The position numbers and the translations under genes are program-made. From NCBI GenBank assembly GCA_963573385.1, contig CAUYLG010013737.1:1-64000 (forward strand): 64,000 nt of DNA. The letters are read 5' to 3'. A model generated the notes under the pieces. It did no database searches. It worked only from the letters and a program-made list of their open reading frames with translations, and had not been told where the DNA came from. Shown one piece after another: positions 1-18,715 of this stretch (position 1 is its first letter; every line of letters begins with the position of its first letter). Origin of the DNA: Cacajao melanocephalus. Taxonomy: Eukaryota > Chordata > Mammalia > Primates > Pitheciidae.

Positions 1-1951
<1,951 letters not shown>

Positions 1952-4900
1952 AAATCATCTAACACTTAAAGAAAACTACTGTATAAGAAGGATTGCAATA
2001 ATAATGCAGTAAAATAAAAAATCTCCCTGCTTGCAATTGTTTCAAGTTTGTTGTAAACACAAAGATTTCTGGTAATAATTTTTTTTAACTAGTGAGTGTC
2101 CCACCCCTCTATTTTGAGACTGAAACCCTTTCTTCTTTCCTTCCATCTTCCTCTTCTTAGTTTCATCTTTTTAGAGGTAAAAGTAAAAAAAAAACAATAA
2201 AACAAAAGAACTATAACAAAACACAATTGGATATCACAATAACATAAGTTTAAAGGACAGGGACATCATTTTTTCATTCTCTATAGCTGAGGCCTAGCGC
2301 AATGCATAGCATGAAATCTGTGTTAAATAGCCCATTTTAAATGATGAAGTAAAGTTAAAACATGAGTTACCAAGTAAAAGTTAAATGAAACATACAAATT
2401 TCTACAATGTTAATGTTTGTCATACTTTCTGCATATATTACTTATTAGAAATATAATGAAAAATAAATGTTTTCATAATCTGACTTGCCCTGGGTCATAA
2501 CAATGACAAAAAAAAAGCATTTTTTTAGCTTCATGCCTAAGCATTCTGAAGATACTCCAGCTCACAAAGTCAAAGGCTGAAAGAACTGATGGCTATGATT
2601 CACTGTCATATTACAGCTTTGCCAAAGTCTGAGGATTCACCCACTCACTCCAGTGAAAGTAACACCAGTAGTGCTCCTGATACCTTTTAAGAAAGAGATG
2701 TTATACTAGGCTTCTGGCAGAAGATGACCAGGCTTTAATTCTTGGATAGGCTGTGTCACTGCCATAATGTACTGAGTAGTACTTCTTTCAGCTTTACCCT
2801 TGTGTAGTTTTCTGAACCTAATTTTTGTTCATCACCTGTATTTTCCTTTATGCTTGCCAAGTTCCTCAAGAGACAATTTGGTTTCTTTTTATCCTTCAGA
2901 GATACATGATTATAAGTATTAAAAAGCCATATGCAAGCCCTATTCTTCTGTACCATAAGCTACATCCCAGTTTCCTTCCTACTTGTTGCATCCTGACAGT
3001 GATCTGCATCTAGCTCCTGTGACTCATTTACTTTAATTTTTCTATACCTGGAAAGCATTTTCATCTCATCCAATGCTCTGTACATCTTTGCAATAGATAC
3101 AACAATTTTAATATTTTCACAGACTAATGAAAATTGAGTCAATTAATTTGAGTGATAAAAGAAAAACTATCAGCTTTAATACACTTTGAAGTATAGGACA
3201 TAACAGTTTTGTTTATGTTTGTCTATTACAACACCTTCAAATTTTAGAAATCCTTGATATATTCTCAAAATTATTTTTCTCCTTTGCAACCTTAAATTCC
3301 AAAAAATTATTTTATTTTGATGAAAAATTATTTCCATCAGGACAGATGAAATGTATCACAGTTATCATTATTTTTCTTGTCTGAATTGGCAAATAAATGT
3401 GCGGTTGTGGTATCATGATATTTTACAACCTCCTCTCCTCTTTTGTTCTGAAATGTTCTTGGATACAGTTGAAAGAAAATGGCAACATATGGTCCATTAG
3501 TTTAAATGAGGTGGAGGAAGAACAGGATGGGTTATTAATGATAATAATTTACACTTCCCTTTGCATGTATATGTTGTTGCCTTGATGAAAATTTGGCAGG
3601 CCTCACAGTCAAATGAAGTTTAAAGTCAAAGGTTGAAATGTGATGAAGGGATCTTTGCAGAAAAAAAAAAGCGAAGGAAAATCATCCACACTGGATTTTT
3701 ATGGGCTTCCCATCTATACTTCTGCAATATGATTTGTCTGCTAGCAAATAACATTTCTTGTGTGACTTTACAAATATTTAACTAAAATTATTTTTTGTAA
3801 TGTTTTCACTTTGCCTTATTTTAATTTAATGGTTGCTTCAAGTTGTAGTAATTGAAGATGAAAATCTGATATTATTCTCGATATTTGAAGGCTAGTAGGC
3901 TTTCAGCTGTCAAAGGAGCAGTTATGGGTGATTGGCTATGTAAGTGTCTGTACCTTTTAGAAAACAACTTCTAAAAATAATAACCAGTTGATATGCACAG
4001 GCTGTCTTGCAGAAATAGGTTTCCAATGTTCTTACTTCCTCAACATACCTGATATACATAAAATAACCTGTTCCTTTTGTGAACTCTCAGCCATATTATG
4101 TTCCTTAATTTTTTATTCTCTATAACAAGCTCTAAAATGCTACAATTATTACCTTTTTTATGTTTCTTAATATAGTACATCCCAACATGAGTTCTTTTAA
4201 AAGATGTGCAAAATATTACCTTTAAAAAAAGTTATGGCCTTCAAACTTGTGCTGCAATTGTAGCAGCAACATCCTGGTTTTTTTCTAATGACACAATAAA
4301 ATATCAAAAGAACTTCTACTTGGGTTTAGACGAGAGTGGAAAACCTGTAACTCTACCACTCATTATCCCCCTTTTCACAGCTCTCTCCCTGCCCCTGTCA
4401 CAGCCCTGAGGCATTTCTCAACAACCCTAGAACTCCTAGGGACTCATTTTGAAGTCTGCTATTGCATAAAATATGAGAATGCATCCATCCTTTAGAGAAT
4501 TGAAAACCGTTCTCCACAATTAATTGGGGGGAAAAAACCACCACCAAATCTTAAAGGGTGATTTTTTATAAATGTTCTCTTAAGAATTTTTATTATCAAT
4601 AGAACTATAAGGCAGTGCTTTGTCAGTACAAAAACAACCTGGCCAATAACATGCAATTGTGTCCCTTGACTTAGCAAGCCTGAATAACAGTTTGTTTACA
4701 GAGCTATGAGAAATCTCCGTTTGTGTACTGTATATATTTTATACAACTGGGAAAAAGATTGTGTGCTCTTCAGAAGACTTGGCAACACAACTGAACATTC
4801 CTCTTTTCTTGGCCTTGTATTAAGTGATACGGAGAAGGCAAACATATTACTGTAAATAAGAATACCTAATCACTGGAAAACCCTAAAGATATAAATTGTA

Positions 4901-5695
4901 CTTAGCTAAGTGTGACATTTGGAGGACACATTACAAGTTTGTCAGCTCCTTTCAAGTGTAATAGAAAAGTGACTAACATGACAGACTCAAAACAAAGACA
5001 TGGGCCCTATTTTCTTCTTGGCTTGCAGATGTGGTTCAGCAAATTCAAATTTCACAAATTGCACAGTGTTCTGCTCTAAAAAATATAAAGCTGTATAATG
5101 ATAGAAATAGATAGCTAAACTTAACAAGTTTATGAATAAATAAATAAATGAATAGATCGTGAGTTCTTCTGTCATTTAATAACCCATTCCTAACTTCATA
5201 TAATAATTACTTCCTTTGCCGGGTTGGATAGTCTCAATAGTTGGATGCTAACTTATGAATTAATTATAATAAATATGACAAAGCATTTGGTAACAAAAGC
5301 AGGCATAAAATGTAGAATATTATAAACTGTTGACAATAATATAAGCCTAGAAAATAAGCTGTAATTTCAGTGTATCACAGCCATGCACTAGTGCTAATGT
5401 AATACTTGTGGAATCTTTATTGGTTCTATGTAGTATGAATAATGCAGTAAATCAGTTTTCAAGATACTCACCCTAATTTTCTTAGGTACTATAAACAGAA
5501 TGTTGGTTAGACTTGCCTCCATTTATTTGCCAACGTTTTGTGAATGTTGAGATTTTTAAGGTACATTTCAGTAAGAGAACAAAATAATTAAAAAGGAAAA
5601 TAACTTTTAGTTTACATTTTTACTGTGCTCCCTCAACGAAAATGGGAGACCAATTAGACTACAACATGAATACGGTTAAAAGCTCCTAAAAGTTT
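1952..5695. other. mostly unique AT-rich sequence, no gene seen
   Basis: The frames here are below about 80 codons and show no recognisable family. A weak L2-like 3' end may lie at 2265-2330 (a degenerate 'gcctagcgcaatgcatag' word that resembles the L2 tail). I see no RNA gene or clear repeat elsewhere. Confidence 0.5.
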
Positions 5696-5974
<279 letters not shown>

Positions 5975-6024
5975 TCTCCTAGAAGCTTCTAAAATTCTGC
6001 TGAGTTAGTGGAGGATGTGGAATA

Positions 6025-6180
6025 GTCACTTAGAGTCAGAAGGCATATACTTAAGTTCTGGCTCAGTGACTTACTGGTAGGATTTTGGCAAGACCCATAG
6101 TCCTTGCAAAAGGAGAAAGACTACCTACCAAGTCTGTCTCAGAGAATTGAGGAGGTCAAAATTTTAAAATACAATGATAG
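6025..6180 (+). mobile_element. MIR SINE fragment
   Basis: It has the MIR core layout: an 'aagttctggctcagtgactt' word followed by 'gattttggcaag', which match the MIR words for 'loss of specificity, splice-like ttac tract'. Heavily diverged, as expected for a MIR (older than 100 My). Confidence 0.6.
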
Positions 6181-6299
6181 ATATCAATATAATAATTCTA
6201 GAAACTTTGAGATTTTATAAAATCAAGATATTATTTGCTGGTTATTTAATGTAAAGACTTGAAACAAAGTAACTAATAGAAACATGATAACTTACTCTC

Positions 6300-6525
6300 A
6301 TTGTAGACCACGTATTTAATACATAATGTGTATAAAGCAATTAACTGTCTGCCACATGCTATTCTAATTGCTTCACAATAACTAACCTGTCAATGTGATA
6401 AGGATTTACTTTTATCTCCATTTCACACATGAGAGCATTATGACACAAAGTGGAGAAAAAACTTGCTAAAGGCCAGCTTCTTGTAAGCAACAAAGCTAGG
6501 TTTCAACACGCAAGTTGACCACTGA
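6300..6525 (-). mobile_element. MIR SINE, antisense; donor of a templated copy
   Basis: The segment reads as the antisense of MIR, with 'tttatctccatttcacacat' followed by 'gagagcatta' in the position of the MIR 'cccattttacagatgagg' block, and 'aacttgctaaaggcc' in the position of 'aacttgcccaaggtc'. Bases 6380-6462 recur in reverse complement at 7753-7835 with only 3 mismatches. That is far closer than two independent MIRs could be. Confidence 0.75.
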
Positions 6526-7364
6526 ACGTCTCCCAAAGCACTCCATACCTTACCGACATTTCTGAGAGGTAACTTTTAAAGCAAAACCTGAGAATAAGGA
6601 GAGAATAGTGAGGGGAATTAGAAGAGAAGAGAGACGAGAAACAAATATCCTGAGATGGGCAAGACACTCCTATACTATTTCTGAGCTGTGTGGACTTGTG
6701 AACTTTCCCTGTCCTTAAAGGTTTTCTGATTCGAAAAAGATGGGACAGGTTTTAGCTCCATTATGAAAAGAGGTGAAAGACTTCACTCTTGTTGTTGCAA
6801 CAAGAAAAAGCAGGACAGAATGAAAATCAATGTCTTTTCTTGGACCCATCATAGAAAAGAGGTTGTAGAGCAAATTGTCATGCTGAAACTGGAGAAACAG
6901 GCTTATCCAAAGCGATACAGTCTAGTTTGGAATTGAAGTCACTAAGGCCATGAACTAATAGGAACATTTACCTGGTTATTATAATGAACTGCTGGAGGCC
7001 AAGGGTGAACTAGCTTGAAAGTGAACAATTTTTAGGGATTACAGGATCAGAGAAGTTCCCACAATTTCATTGTCTATGTCTCCAGGAACCCTTCCTGTGG
7101 CTCTGTCAGGGGTAGGACAGGAATAATCAGTGTGAATGTCCAGAGATTTCATCATAGCAAAAACCCATTCTCTAAAGAAAAGAACTGTACTGGAGCCTTT
7201 TCCCAGATGGAGGAAGGACATGACTCACTCTAGCCACCTCTACATTTCCTGTTTTACCTAAGGGAAACATAAAAAAGAAAACATGAGACACATAAACAAA
7301 AGGGGTTAGGACTTCAAAAATATAGATTAGATATGCTGAAGTCAGGGAAGGGAGTAAGAAGTTG
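6526..7364. other. unique sequence, nothing recognised
   Basis: No convincing frame, RNA gene or repeat was seen. One 60-codon frame on the minus strand at 7039-7221 has no features. Confidence 0.45.
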
Positions 7365-9735
<2,371 letters not shown>

Positions 9736-12700
9736 TTCCTTCAATTTTTAGATCATTCTAAATTTACAAATTCCATTTTTTAAACTGAAATCCTTTCTCT
9801 TTATACTCCCTTTATTGTTACTTTGCTTATCCTATTGGAGGGTCTATCATAATAAGTCTACTCTTCATTTTAAATGTCAGCCCTCCCGATATTCGAAGGC
9901 ATGCCTTCCCAAGCAGTTTTATTAACAATAAGTGTGTTGATTTCCTTTGATCATTGCGTTTAATCTGGTCTCTAAACTCCTTGACCTCTTGGATGCTAAG
10001 CATACATTTTCAAACTTGGTATCCTCTTAAAATTTCTAACTACCTAGAACTCAAAACACCTGATGAAGGAGATTCCCGGTTAAGATGGCAATTGAACCTA
10101 TGAGTTTACAACTCTCTATTTAAAGAATAGAAGTAATTTAAAAGAAGCAGCACATACTGTCTAAAGGGATTTTTTTCTGTTAAATTTAAATTGAATAAAC
10201 ATAGATGGCTTTTCAGAAGACACATGACAATTTAATACTGAAGCCAAAGGAAAGCATATTCAATCTTCTATTCAGCCAATTACTCATCAAAAATGTTCTC
10301 AGTTTTTATAGTTTTCATAAAACATCAAGATTCCATTTAAACATGAAGTTCACAATAGGTCATCAGAACTTATTACATAAAAAAAGAGAGCCCGCTTTAT
10401 TAACTCAGTTTTTGCTTGCATATAGAAGTTCATTTTGATAAAAGTAATAGGTCAACAAATAGCAAGAAAGTCTTGAAAAACTAAACACTAGTTTTTCTGA
10501 AGAATATCCTCCCTCTTCACCCTGGGTCAGTCAATTGAGCCTCATTTGCTATGTACAGAGACATGTGTGTAATCTCAATTTTTCTGTCAGAAGTGAGGAA
10601 TATTAAGCAATGAAAAGGCAGTAAGGTGTCTAGCTACACTCTGTAAATACATATTTGATGACAAAGAAGATTTTGGCTGCTTCTCTAAAATTGTTCTTAA
10701 ATTCCAAGCATGTAAGATATTTCTTCGTAATTTAATCATAATATCTTCAGAGAAATTTCCAGTTACTTTGTAATTGCTGAAAATTTCATGCAGATAAAAT
10801 TCTTAAGACAACTTTAAGAAATTAAATTGTGGATGGAAATGGAATGTGTTTTGCAGGACTGCAGATGAAAAAACAAAACTTAAGAACTGATAGGTATTAT
10901 ATTTTAAGTTATACGTTTTCCCTTAGAGGATCATGTTTATCTAGATCATAAAAGATAATTATGGAATTTTAAGAGAGCCAAATTTAAATTAACAAAATAG
11001 TCTGAATTTTTAAGCTCTCCAGTAATTGTCATTAATATCTGCGTGCAAAAATAAACACTCCTCTGAAACATGTCTAGCCATTATAAAGTCCAAAGAAGTT
11101 TTAGTTATATAATTGAACCTTAGGTGTTCTGGGAGAATTAACCAGAATTGGTGTAAAGTATTTGTGTATTTGCACTTATTTTTCATATTGAAAGAGTATA
11201 AAATACTATTATTATTGCTTTGTAGAGTCTAATTAATATTCTTTCAGCTCTTTAGCCTAAAAAAGGTTAAACAGTTTTTTATATGACATACACATACACA
11301 CACCTACACACACACACACACACACTCACAAACATCTGTAAGAGTTAAACTGGAATCCCCACTGGCATAATTACTTTGAGGCCATTCATTCCCTCTGCAC
11401 ACCATATCCATCCACTTACCTTTAAGGTCTGAGGATGAATTCACATTCTAAAAAAGTCCCCGCATCGCCGCCTTCTTCCATTCCTGTAACAAACAGAAAG
11501 TTCAACCTTCAAGGCACAGAAAGGACTTCTCTGAACAAGGCTACTACCTCAGATCCCTGAAACACTCATCATTTCTATGTGCTGTGAGGTACTATTATGT
11601 CTCTTCCCATCATATTTATATTCCTGACTCCTCCTTGCCCACCATGAGCAGTTCGGATTCCACAGTTGGCAAATTTCACATGATGGGTCTATAGCCTTTG
11701 ATTGCCTTCTCTGAGGCCCCATGAACGACCATCTCTGTGACTTGGACACCAGATTAGGCAACAGATATTAATAGCTAATATTAGTTATTTAAAAACAACA
11801 GAATCCCTCATATCTGAAACACTTGAAATTGGTCTTTGGTTAAGATCGCTGTAAAAGGATGTCAAATCTGGAAATTACGAAGAAAAGTGATATAGTCATG
11901 ACAAACATTTAATTTTAACTAAAAATATAGAAATGCTTGCTTGTTTTTCATTGTAGCAGTAAGGCTGTTTCTTGAAGAATGGGTCTACTCTTTACATTTT
12001 TTATCATTTTCCTTACATCATTATAGGCAACGTGTATAATCTATTATTGACAGTTTGGATTTCGTTAGAGAGAAACTGTAAATTATAAAAATAATTCCAA
12101 AGCAATTTAAATGCAGAGGCCTCTTAGCTCTTTATAATCCTCTTCCACCAACAATCTTGTAAATTTTCAGTTAATGTTATTGCAATTAACCTTTATCTAT
12201 ATCTTTCAAACTATGTCACTCAGTTTTCATAGATGTAATTCTTTTCATATTTACTTTCATCTTTCACTGATATATGTAATATTCAATTAAATTTCATTAA
12301 TACCACAGATACGATTGGTGTAGAGTTTTGGAATTACCATGCTGACTCATATTCAGCATACAATTAAAGTGGTAGGAGCAGAGATGCAAAGATTTCAATG
12401 TGCTATGGTTTCTAATCAACATGTTTACAGAGAAAATGGAGGGCTTCCATTAATACAGAAGTTGATTAAGCATAAACCATTAAAGCCGCTTTCCGTTACA
12501 CTTATAAAAGTCATCAGTTTATTTAAAGATATGAAAAGAGATTAAATTGCTTTCAACGTAATCAGATCTCCTAGGGTAGAACTTAATCCATTTTTTAAAC
12601 TTTGGATTAAAGTAACTATTATTTTTTGAGTTCTGAATTGAAAGAGAAGGAATGAATGTAGTAGAAAGAAAACTAGAATAGAAAACAGAAAGGAAGAGAA

Positions 12701-14539
12701 AATCTTTAAGTTCCACTTCCATCTTTTTCCAGCCTTGGTAACAATAAAGTAAAAATAGTAATCTATCTCACAAAGTTGGTGAAAAAACATAAAAATATAG
12801 TATACACTAAAGTGTTTAATATTCCAGATACTGTCCACACATTAAAAAATAATAATATTATTCTTCAATATTTTCTGTTATTTAAGTTTCCTAGCAGAAT
12901 ATAGTAGATGGCTGCTTTTAAATATGTATTATGTCAACAGAGCTGATAGACAATCAGAAATAATAGTATTCACTAATATGAAAATTTTCCCATGGTACAG
13001 CATAATTTTGAAGCTAATTCTAAAAACATATTTAGCATAAACATTGCCAGAAATATTTTAATGAGCATTATTATTACAATCAAATAGAAGAAATAAGCAA
13101 AACCCACTGCGCCATTACACCATACATCAGTACAAGGATCTGACTTATGGTTATATGGAATTTACAATTGGATTAACCACTCTGTATTTCAGTCATAACA
13201 TTTACATTATTTCTTTGCCAACATTAGATTTATGTTCATTCACCATAAAAGGGAACATTCATTTCCATTACTTTATATATGTTGGTAAATTCTAAGGCAC
13301 AAAAATCAAGTTAACAGTGCTTCTATTGTAAGTGTTTTATCACATCTCTGTACATCAGATTTCAAAAACCAAAGACTCATGTTGAAACTGGCTAATAACC
13401 AAAACACTCACTGTCAAATTAACCATTCCCATCTGAGGTGATAAATGGAGAGTTCATAAATGCAAACCATGGCATATGAAAAATAACTCATTGACATCTG
13501 TTCTTAACATCTGGTTTTGTAATCGATGCACCAAAGCAAATGGGATATGCAATTCTGTTTAGCCCTTTGAAATTAGCCTTTGTGATTATTTATGCCTGAG
13601 TCATATGCCCATGTAGCATCAACAAAATGAAAGAATTTCGTGTTTTATTAATAAAGGAGAAGCATTCAGGTCCATGCATGTTTTACACTTATTCTCTATT
13701 CAGCAATAACTCAATACCAGCAACATCATGACAATATTACTACAAACCTTCTTTCTCCGGGGGAAAAAAAAAGCCACACTCTTTTTATACCACATCCCTA
13801 GCTCTTCAGGAAAAACACTGCCTAATTAACTTAAAACTTAAGTAAAAGTATATACACACATACATAGTTTCTCAAAGAGTTCTTTATAGGAAGACTCCAT
13901 TAAAACTATTAGATATGTATTTCTAACAAACATTAAGAATAAACTTTTCCTTAAGAATTTTCAAGTTCACCTAATATAAGATTAGTCATTAGATACCAAT
14001 GTATGGTGGTTGTCTTTACTGTAAAGTTTATTACAAATGCAACAACAATATGATATGGAGACATCTGAAAAATAAAAGCAAGTTAAAGAAAGTGCAGAAA
14101 ATGATGGTATTGATGACTAATGTGTTTCTACAATGAAAACTTAATGAATATGGATACAGTCCTTAAAGAACTCAAAACAACACTTGTTTTGTATGGCTGA
14201 CTAGTCATATGACTAATTCACCTAGGAATAATTTATGTAAACTTTTGTAAATGATTCTATGAATCAAATTGTCCCAGTCTTGCATAATGATGTCTGTATC
14301 CTCAGGAAATAAACTACAAAGCATTCAAACCATAACTTTTGGTCGAATTCTTAGGTTTATAAGCATGACTAAATGAGTCAAGTGGCCAATAATAGCTTGA
14401 AGTCTTTACTATTCCTGCTTATTTAGAAAAAATGAATGACATTATTCATTTATCAAGAACTTGCATACAACTTACCAGATCCCATGCAGGTACCTGAGAA
14501 TGCAACAAGTGAATTTACAGGGCACCTGGTCTGATAGAA
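9736..14539. other. unique AT-rich sequence
   Basis: Apart from the CA repeat at 11287-11334 I recognise nothing. Frames do not exceed 98 codons and show no domain features (for example 12542-12838 minus and 10205-10438 plus). Confidence 0.5.
11287..11334. repeat. (CA)n microsatellite, imperfect
   Basis: CA dinucleotides interrupted by cta and ctc units; the longest pure run is about 20 bp. Confidence 0.9.
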
Positions 14540-14801
14540 TTAAGCAGACTAATAATTTCCTATATTGTCATAACTGATTGCAAGAGAAAGTACAAGACAT
14601 AATGAACACATGAAAGACTACTTATCTCACACTAAAGGAGCAGGTAAGGCTTCCTAAAGAAACCAATTTCTATGCTGAAAATGGAAGAATATGTATATTA
14701 GGCAAGAAATGGGGTAGTGTGTGACTAGACAGAGGGAAGAGTGCATAAAAGCACAGAGATCAGAGAGAGCATCAAGGTAGAAAGAAAGAAAAAGAAGTGA
14801 A
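14540..14801 (-). mobile_element. L2 LINE fragment, antisense (first half)
   Basis: It reads like the antisense of the L2 ORF2 end: 'aggtaaggcttcctaaagaa' is in the place of the 'gtgaagccttccc' complement, followed by 'agacagagggaagagtgcat' and 'aaaagcacagagat'. It continues at 15456 on the far side of the inserted MER2. Confidence 0.55.
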
Positions 14802-15455
<654 letters not shown>

Positions 15456-15720
15456 GTGATATGGGAGAATAATATCATGGAAAAGAGGAAAAAGCATGAT
15501 AAGAAATAAAGATAACAAAGGAAGCAGGATACGGAAAATAATATAAGGACTTGTACACAATGTTAAGGATTTTGGATTTTATCCAAAGGGCAAATGAAAG
15601 ATTTAGCAGCAAATTGACAAGATAACATTTGTGACTTAGAATGATTATTTTGGCTAATATATGGCAAGGAAATTGGAGAGGAAATTAAAAAGTAGAAAGG
15701 ATTATGTTTGAGAATCTTAA
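15456..15720 (-). mobile_element. L2 LINE fragment, antisense (second half)
   Basis: The words 'aggattttggattttatcc' and 'tgacttagaatgattatttt' followed by 'ggc' match the antisense L2 block ('ggactttggcttttactctg', 'aaggatcactctggct'). Order and strand continue from the fragment ending at 14801, so both halves are one element split by MER2. Confidence 0.55.
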
Positions 15721-15868
15721 TACTTTGAATAACACCTTTATTACTGAATATACGTAGTGCTAGTCACTGCCTTGGCACAAAATTAAATTTTGCAAATAAG
15801 GTGCCACATCAATCTGTTTTACCTACCTCACTGATTTCTTTGGAGAAAAAAAATGTGTTAGTGTACAG

Positions 15869-15949
15869 AAAAGTACTGTTGTAAAAGTACTGTTGTATTT
15901 TTCCTTCTTAAGAGGAAATTCCTCTTAAGGAATTCCTCTCAGTACTTTT
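15869..15949. repeat. tandem 14-mer plus nested palindromes
   Basis: aaaagtactgttgt occurs twice in tandem (15869-15882, 15883-15896). A near-perfect palindrome follows: cttaagaggaa at 15907-15917 and ttcctcttaag at 15919-15929 with a one-base centre. The outer word aaaagtactg is answered by cagtactttt at 15940-15949, so the whole block can fold on itself. Confidence 0.9.
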
Positions 15950-17398
15950 ATATCAGCTAAGTATTGCTGAGGACCAACTACATCAAAATTCATTAATTTA
16001 AAGCAACAATAATTTATCATTATAGCTTACAAATCACAAGACTGGGCTATAGTGATATAGTGTGGGATCTCACTCATGCATCTGAGAAATCTCACATCCT
16101 CTTACTGGGATTACAGACCTAAAACAGATATGTCTTTCTCAAGGCAATGGAAGATGTATAAGGTGGAGTAAGACCAATCAAAAAAGCATGATTCAAGACT
16201 CTGAGTGAATCATATAAGTCAGCACGCCATTGGCCAAAGTAAGTAACATGACCATGACTGAACCCAGAGTCAAGGATTAACAAAGAATGCCAGTCCACAG
16301 CAGGATGGTGCTTGTTACATGGTGAAAGGCATAGCTATAGAAATCATAAAGAATTTAGTGTAAAATTGAGGTGAATGATGCAATCCATTAAAATTTAGCA
16401 GTAGAAAAAGATGTATTTTTTTTGTGAACACAGTGACTACAATAACTCTTACCCTCTTTGCTTTGGCCATTAAAAAGCTGAGGTGTATTTTTGTAGCCAT
16501 TATTAGTAATTGCATAAAATTAGACCATGTTTTAATCATGGGTTTCTAGTATGGTATCTGGCATGCAAGAGATACTCAATCTATTTTTTAATGTTATTAA
16601 AGGAATTTTGGGCAATTAATGAAGGTCAATATAAGTTGATATATATGTAAAACTTCAAATCGCTGCCAAAGTTTAAAGCAATAATTTAAATAGATGCAAT
16701 AAAATAATTATCAATTAATTTTACTATTAGTTACTTCTTAACTGGCTTACTAATTACTCTTAATAGCTGATACATGGTTATGATTATTAAGATTATTATG
16801 AATATACACTTGGTTATAAAAGTAAGAGTTGATTATTATGAATATATACTTCTTATTTGAAGGTAATATTTTAACAAAGACCATTTTATTATATATTTAT
16901 TATTTATTTACTATAATGTTAGAAGGAGAAAATAAGGAAATAAAAGAATCAAGAACTTTACAATTAAATAAAGAAGGAAAGGCCAACAGCAATAGAATAG
17001 ATATGAAAATAATTATTTTTTAATTTTGCTAGCATTTAATTAAATATGCAATGATAAATATGTAATTTATCGTATAATACTTGTTTAGATATAGCAATAA
17101 TAGAAACTCACATTATGTTGATACTAACTTAAAAGCATAGTTTTGAAATTAAATTATCTAATATATTGTTCTCAAAACCCATGAACAGAATTTGACAGGC
17201 ATTTTCCCAAAATGGAACCATTGATGGCGGCTTAATTTGGAATAAAGATCAAGTAATACATGTCCTTATTGTGCATACGTGTGGTGGAAAAGACTGGTAC
17301 CAGAATACAAAGTTTAAATATTATATTAATTCTTTAATAAAATAAACATAGTTCAGGTAGTTAATAATACATTAAGAAGTGAAGCACCACACATACAC

Positions 17399-17400
17399 AT

Positions 17401-17432
<32 letters not shown>
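17399..17432. repeat. (CA)n microsatellite
   Basis: A nearly pure CA run follows 'acacatacacatgcacac'. Confidence 0.93.
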
Positions 17433-17434
<2 letters not shown>

Positions 17435-17921
17435 GACTAATTTCAAAGAAACATAACCCTAAGCACACTGGATGCCTCACTGACTACAAGCATTCTCATC
17501 CACAAGTAGTACTCTAGTTCTATACAGGAAGTGCTCTTGAGAGAGTAGGTGATAAGAGTGTGGAAGAAAGCCAGCCAACAGACTTCCATGAAATGAGTGG
17601 GTTTAATGCCCAGAATAATAAACTTGGGACACAATTTTTAAGAATTCATTTATATTCTCTCTTCTATGCCCTAAATTTTGTTATTTTCATTTACTTTCCT
17701 TTAGTCCAATGCTCAACTCAACAAGGCTAAATATTCACTGAATAGTTATATCAAAACACGCAGTTGTTCCGACAGTAAAAACAATTTCATATGGCTCAAT
17801 TGAATTCATGACCATTTTTATCTTTAATCAATTAATACTTTAAACTTAATGCTAAAACTATGGTTAAAACTCAATACTGATACTTATCTGATCTTTTGTC
17901 TTATAATTCACTTATATAAAA

Positions 17922-18020
17922 TTTATATAAAATGATTAATATGATTACATAATCATTTTATATAAAATGATTTTTATATAAACTGATTTATACAAATGAT
18001 TTACATAAAATGATTACATA
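17922..18020. repeat. AT-rich inverted repeat cluster
   Basis: tttatataaaatgatt at 17922-17937 is the exact reverse complement of aatcattttatataaa at 17951-17966 (16-bp arms, 13-bp spacer). Further copies of the aaatgatt word follow up to about 18015. Confidence 0.88.
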
Positions 18021-18660
18021 ATTAGATAATTGGTTAAATTAGTAAACAGGCTCCCCAAAGATAATAATAATGATACCACTACTGCTACACAATTTCTTAG
18101 AAGGCATTGCATCACACAAGGTGATATTTAAAACCATTCCATTAGCCAACACACAAAAGTGTGATCGTGGTATATGAGAAGTCATTTAGGTGTGGAACTT
18201 ATTAATGCATAGGTACTATGGAAACAATCTATAAATTCCTTGATTATTTTTGAGGGAGCACATTATTTCACACTCTCACTGATGTTCCCAGATTTTGTGA
18301 CTCAATCTCTGGCTTAGATCATGTGCAGCTGGTCCTGTAAGTAGTGAATAGCTTTGGCTTTAGAAAGCCTCAGGCTGCCTTGGCTCTAGGTATTTTGAAG
18401 TGGCCAGAGCTCTTCTCTGCCAAAATGTCTCAGCCTGCTGTCTATTTTCAGCAGAATGTGTGAATATTAGTGCCTCAGCGAGGCCCCTCCTGCTTCAGGC
18501 ATCTCTGTGTGTCATCTACAGGCACTTTCATATACTGCTTGAAGAAATGGAAGTCAAAACACTTTTGGGAAGCAATTGGAAGTTATTATTACCAACTTTA
18601 AGCTTTGTCCTGCACTTTGACCCAAGCAGATTCATTTGCTGGAATCTACCTGGAAGGAGA

Positions 18661-18715
18661 AATATATGTATATATACATATACACATACATACATATAAA
18701 TATATATTTATAAAA
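18661..18715. repeat. TA/CATA-rich microsatellite
   Basis: An alternating tatatg, tatacata and catacata tract, imperfect. Confidence 0.85.

Larger units (their letters stand above)
15721..18660. other. unique AT-rich sequence with palindromes
   Basis: It holds a compact inverted-repeat cluster (15869-15949), a possible L2/MIR tail at 16550-16610, a 21-bp direct repeat (16791 and 16831), a CA repeat (17399-17432) and an AT-rich palindrome group (17922-18020). No gene was recognised; frames are 60-99 codons without features. Confidence 0.5.
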
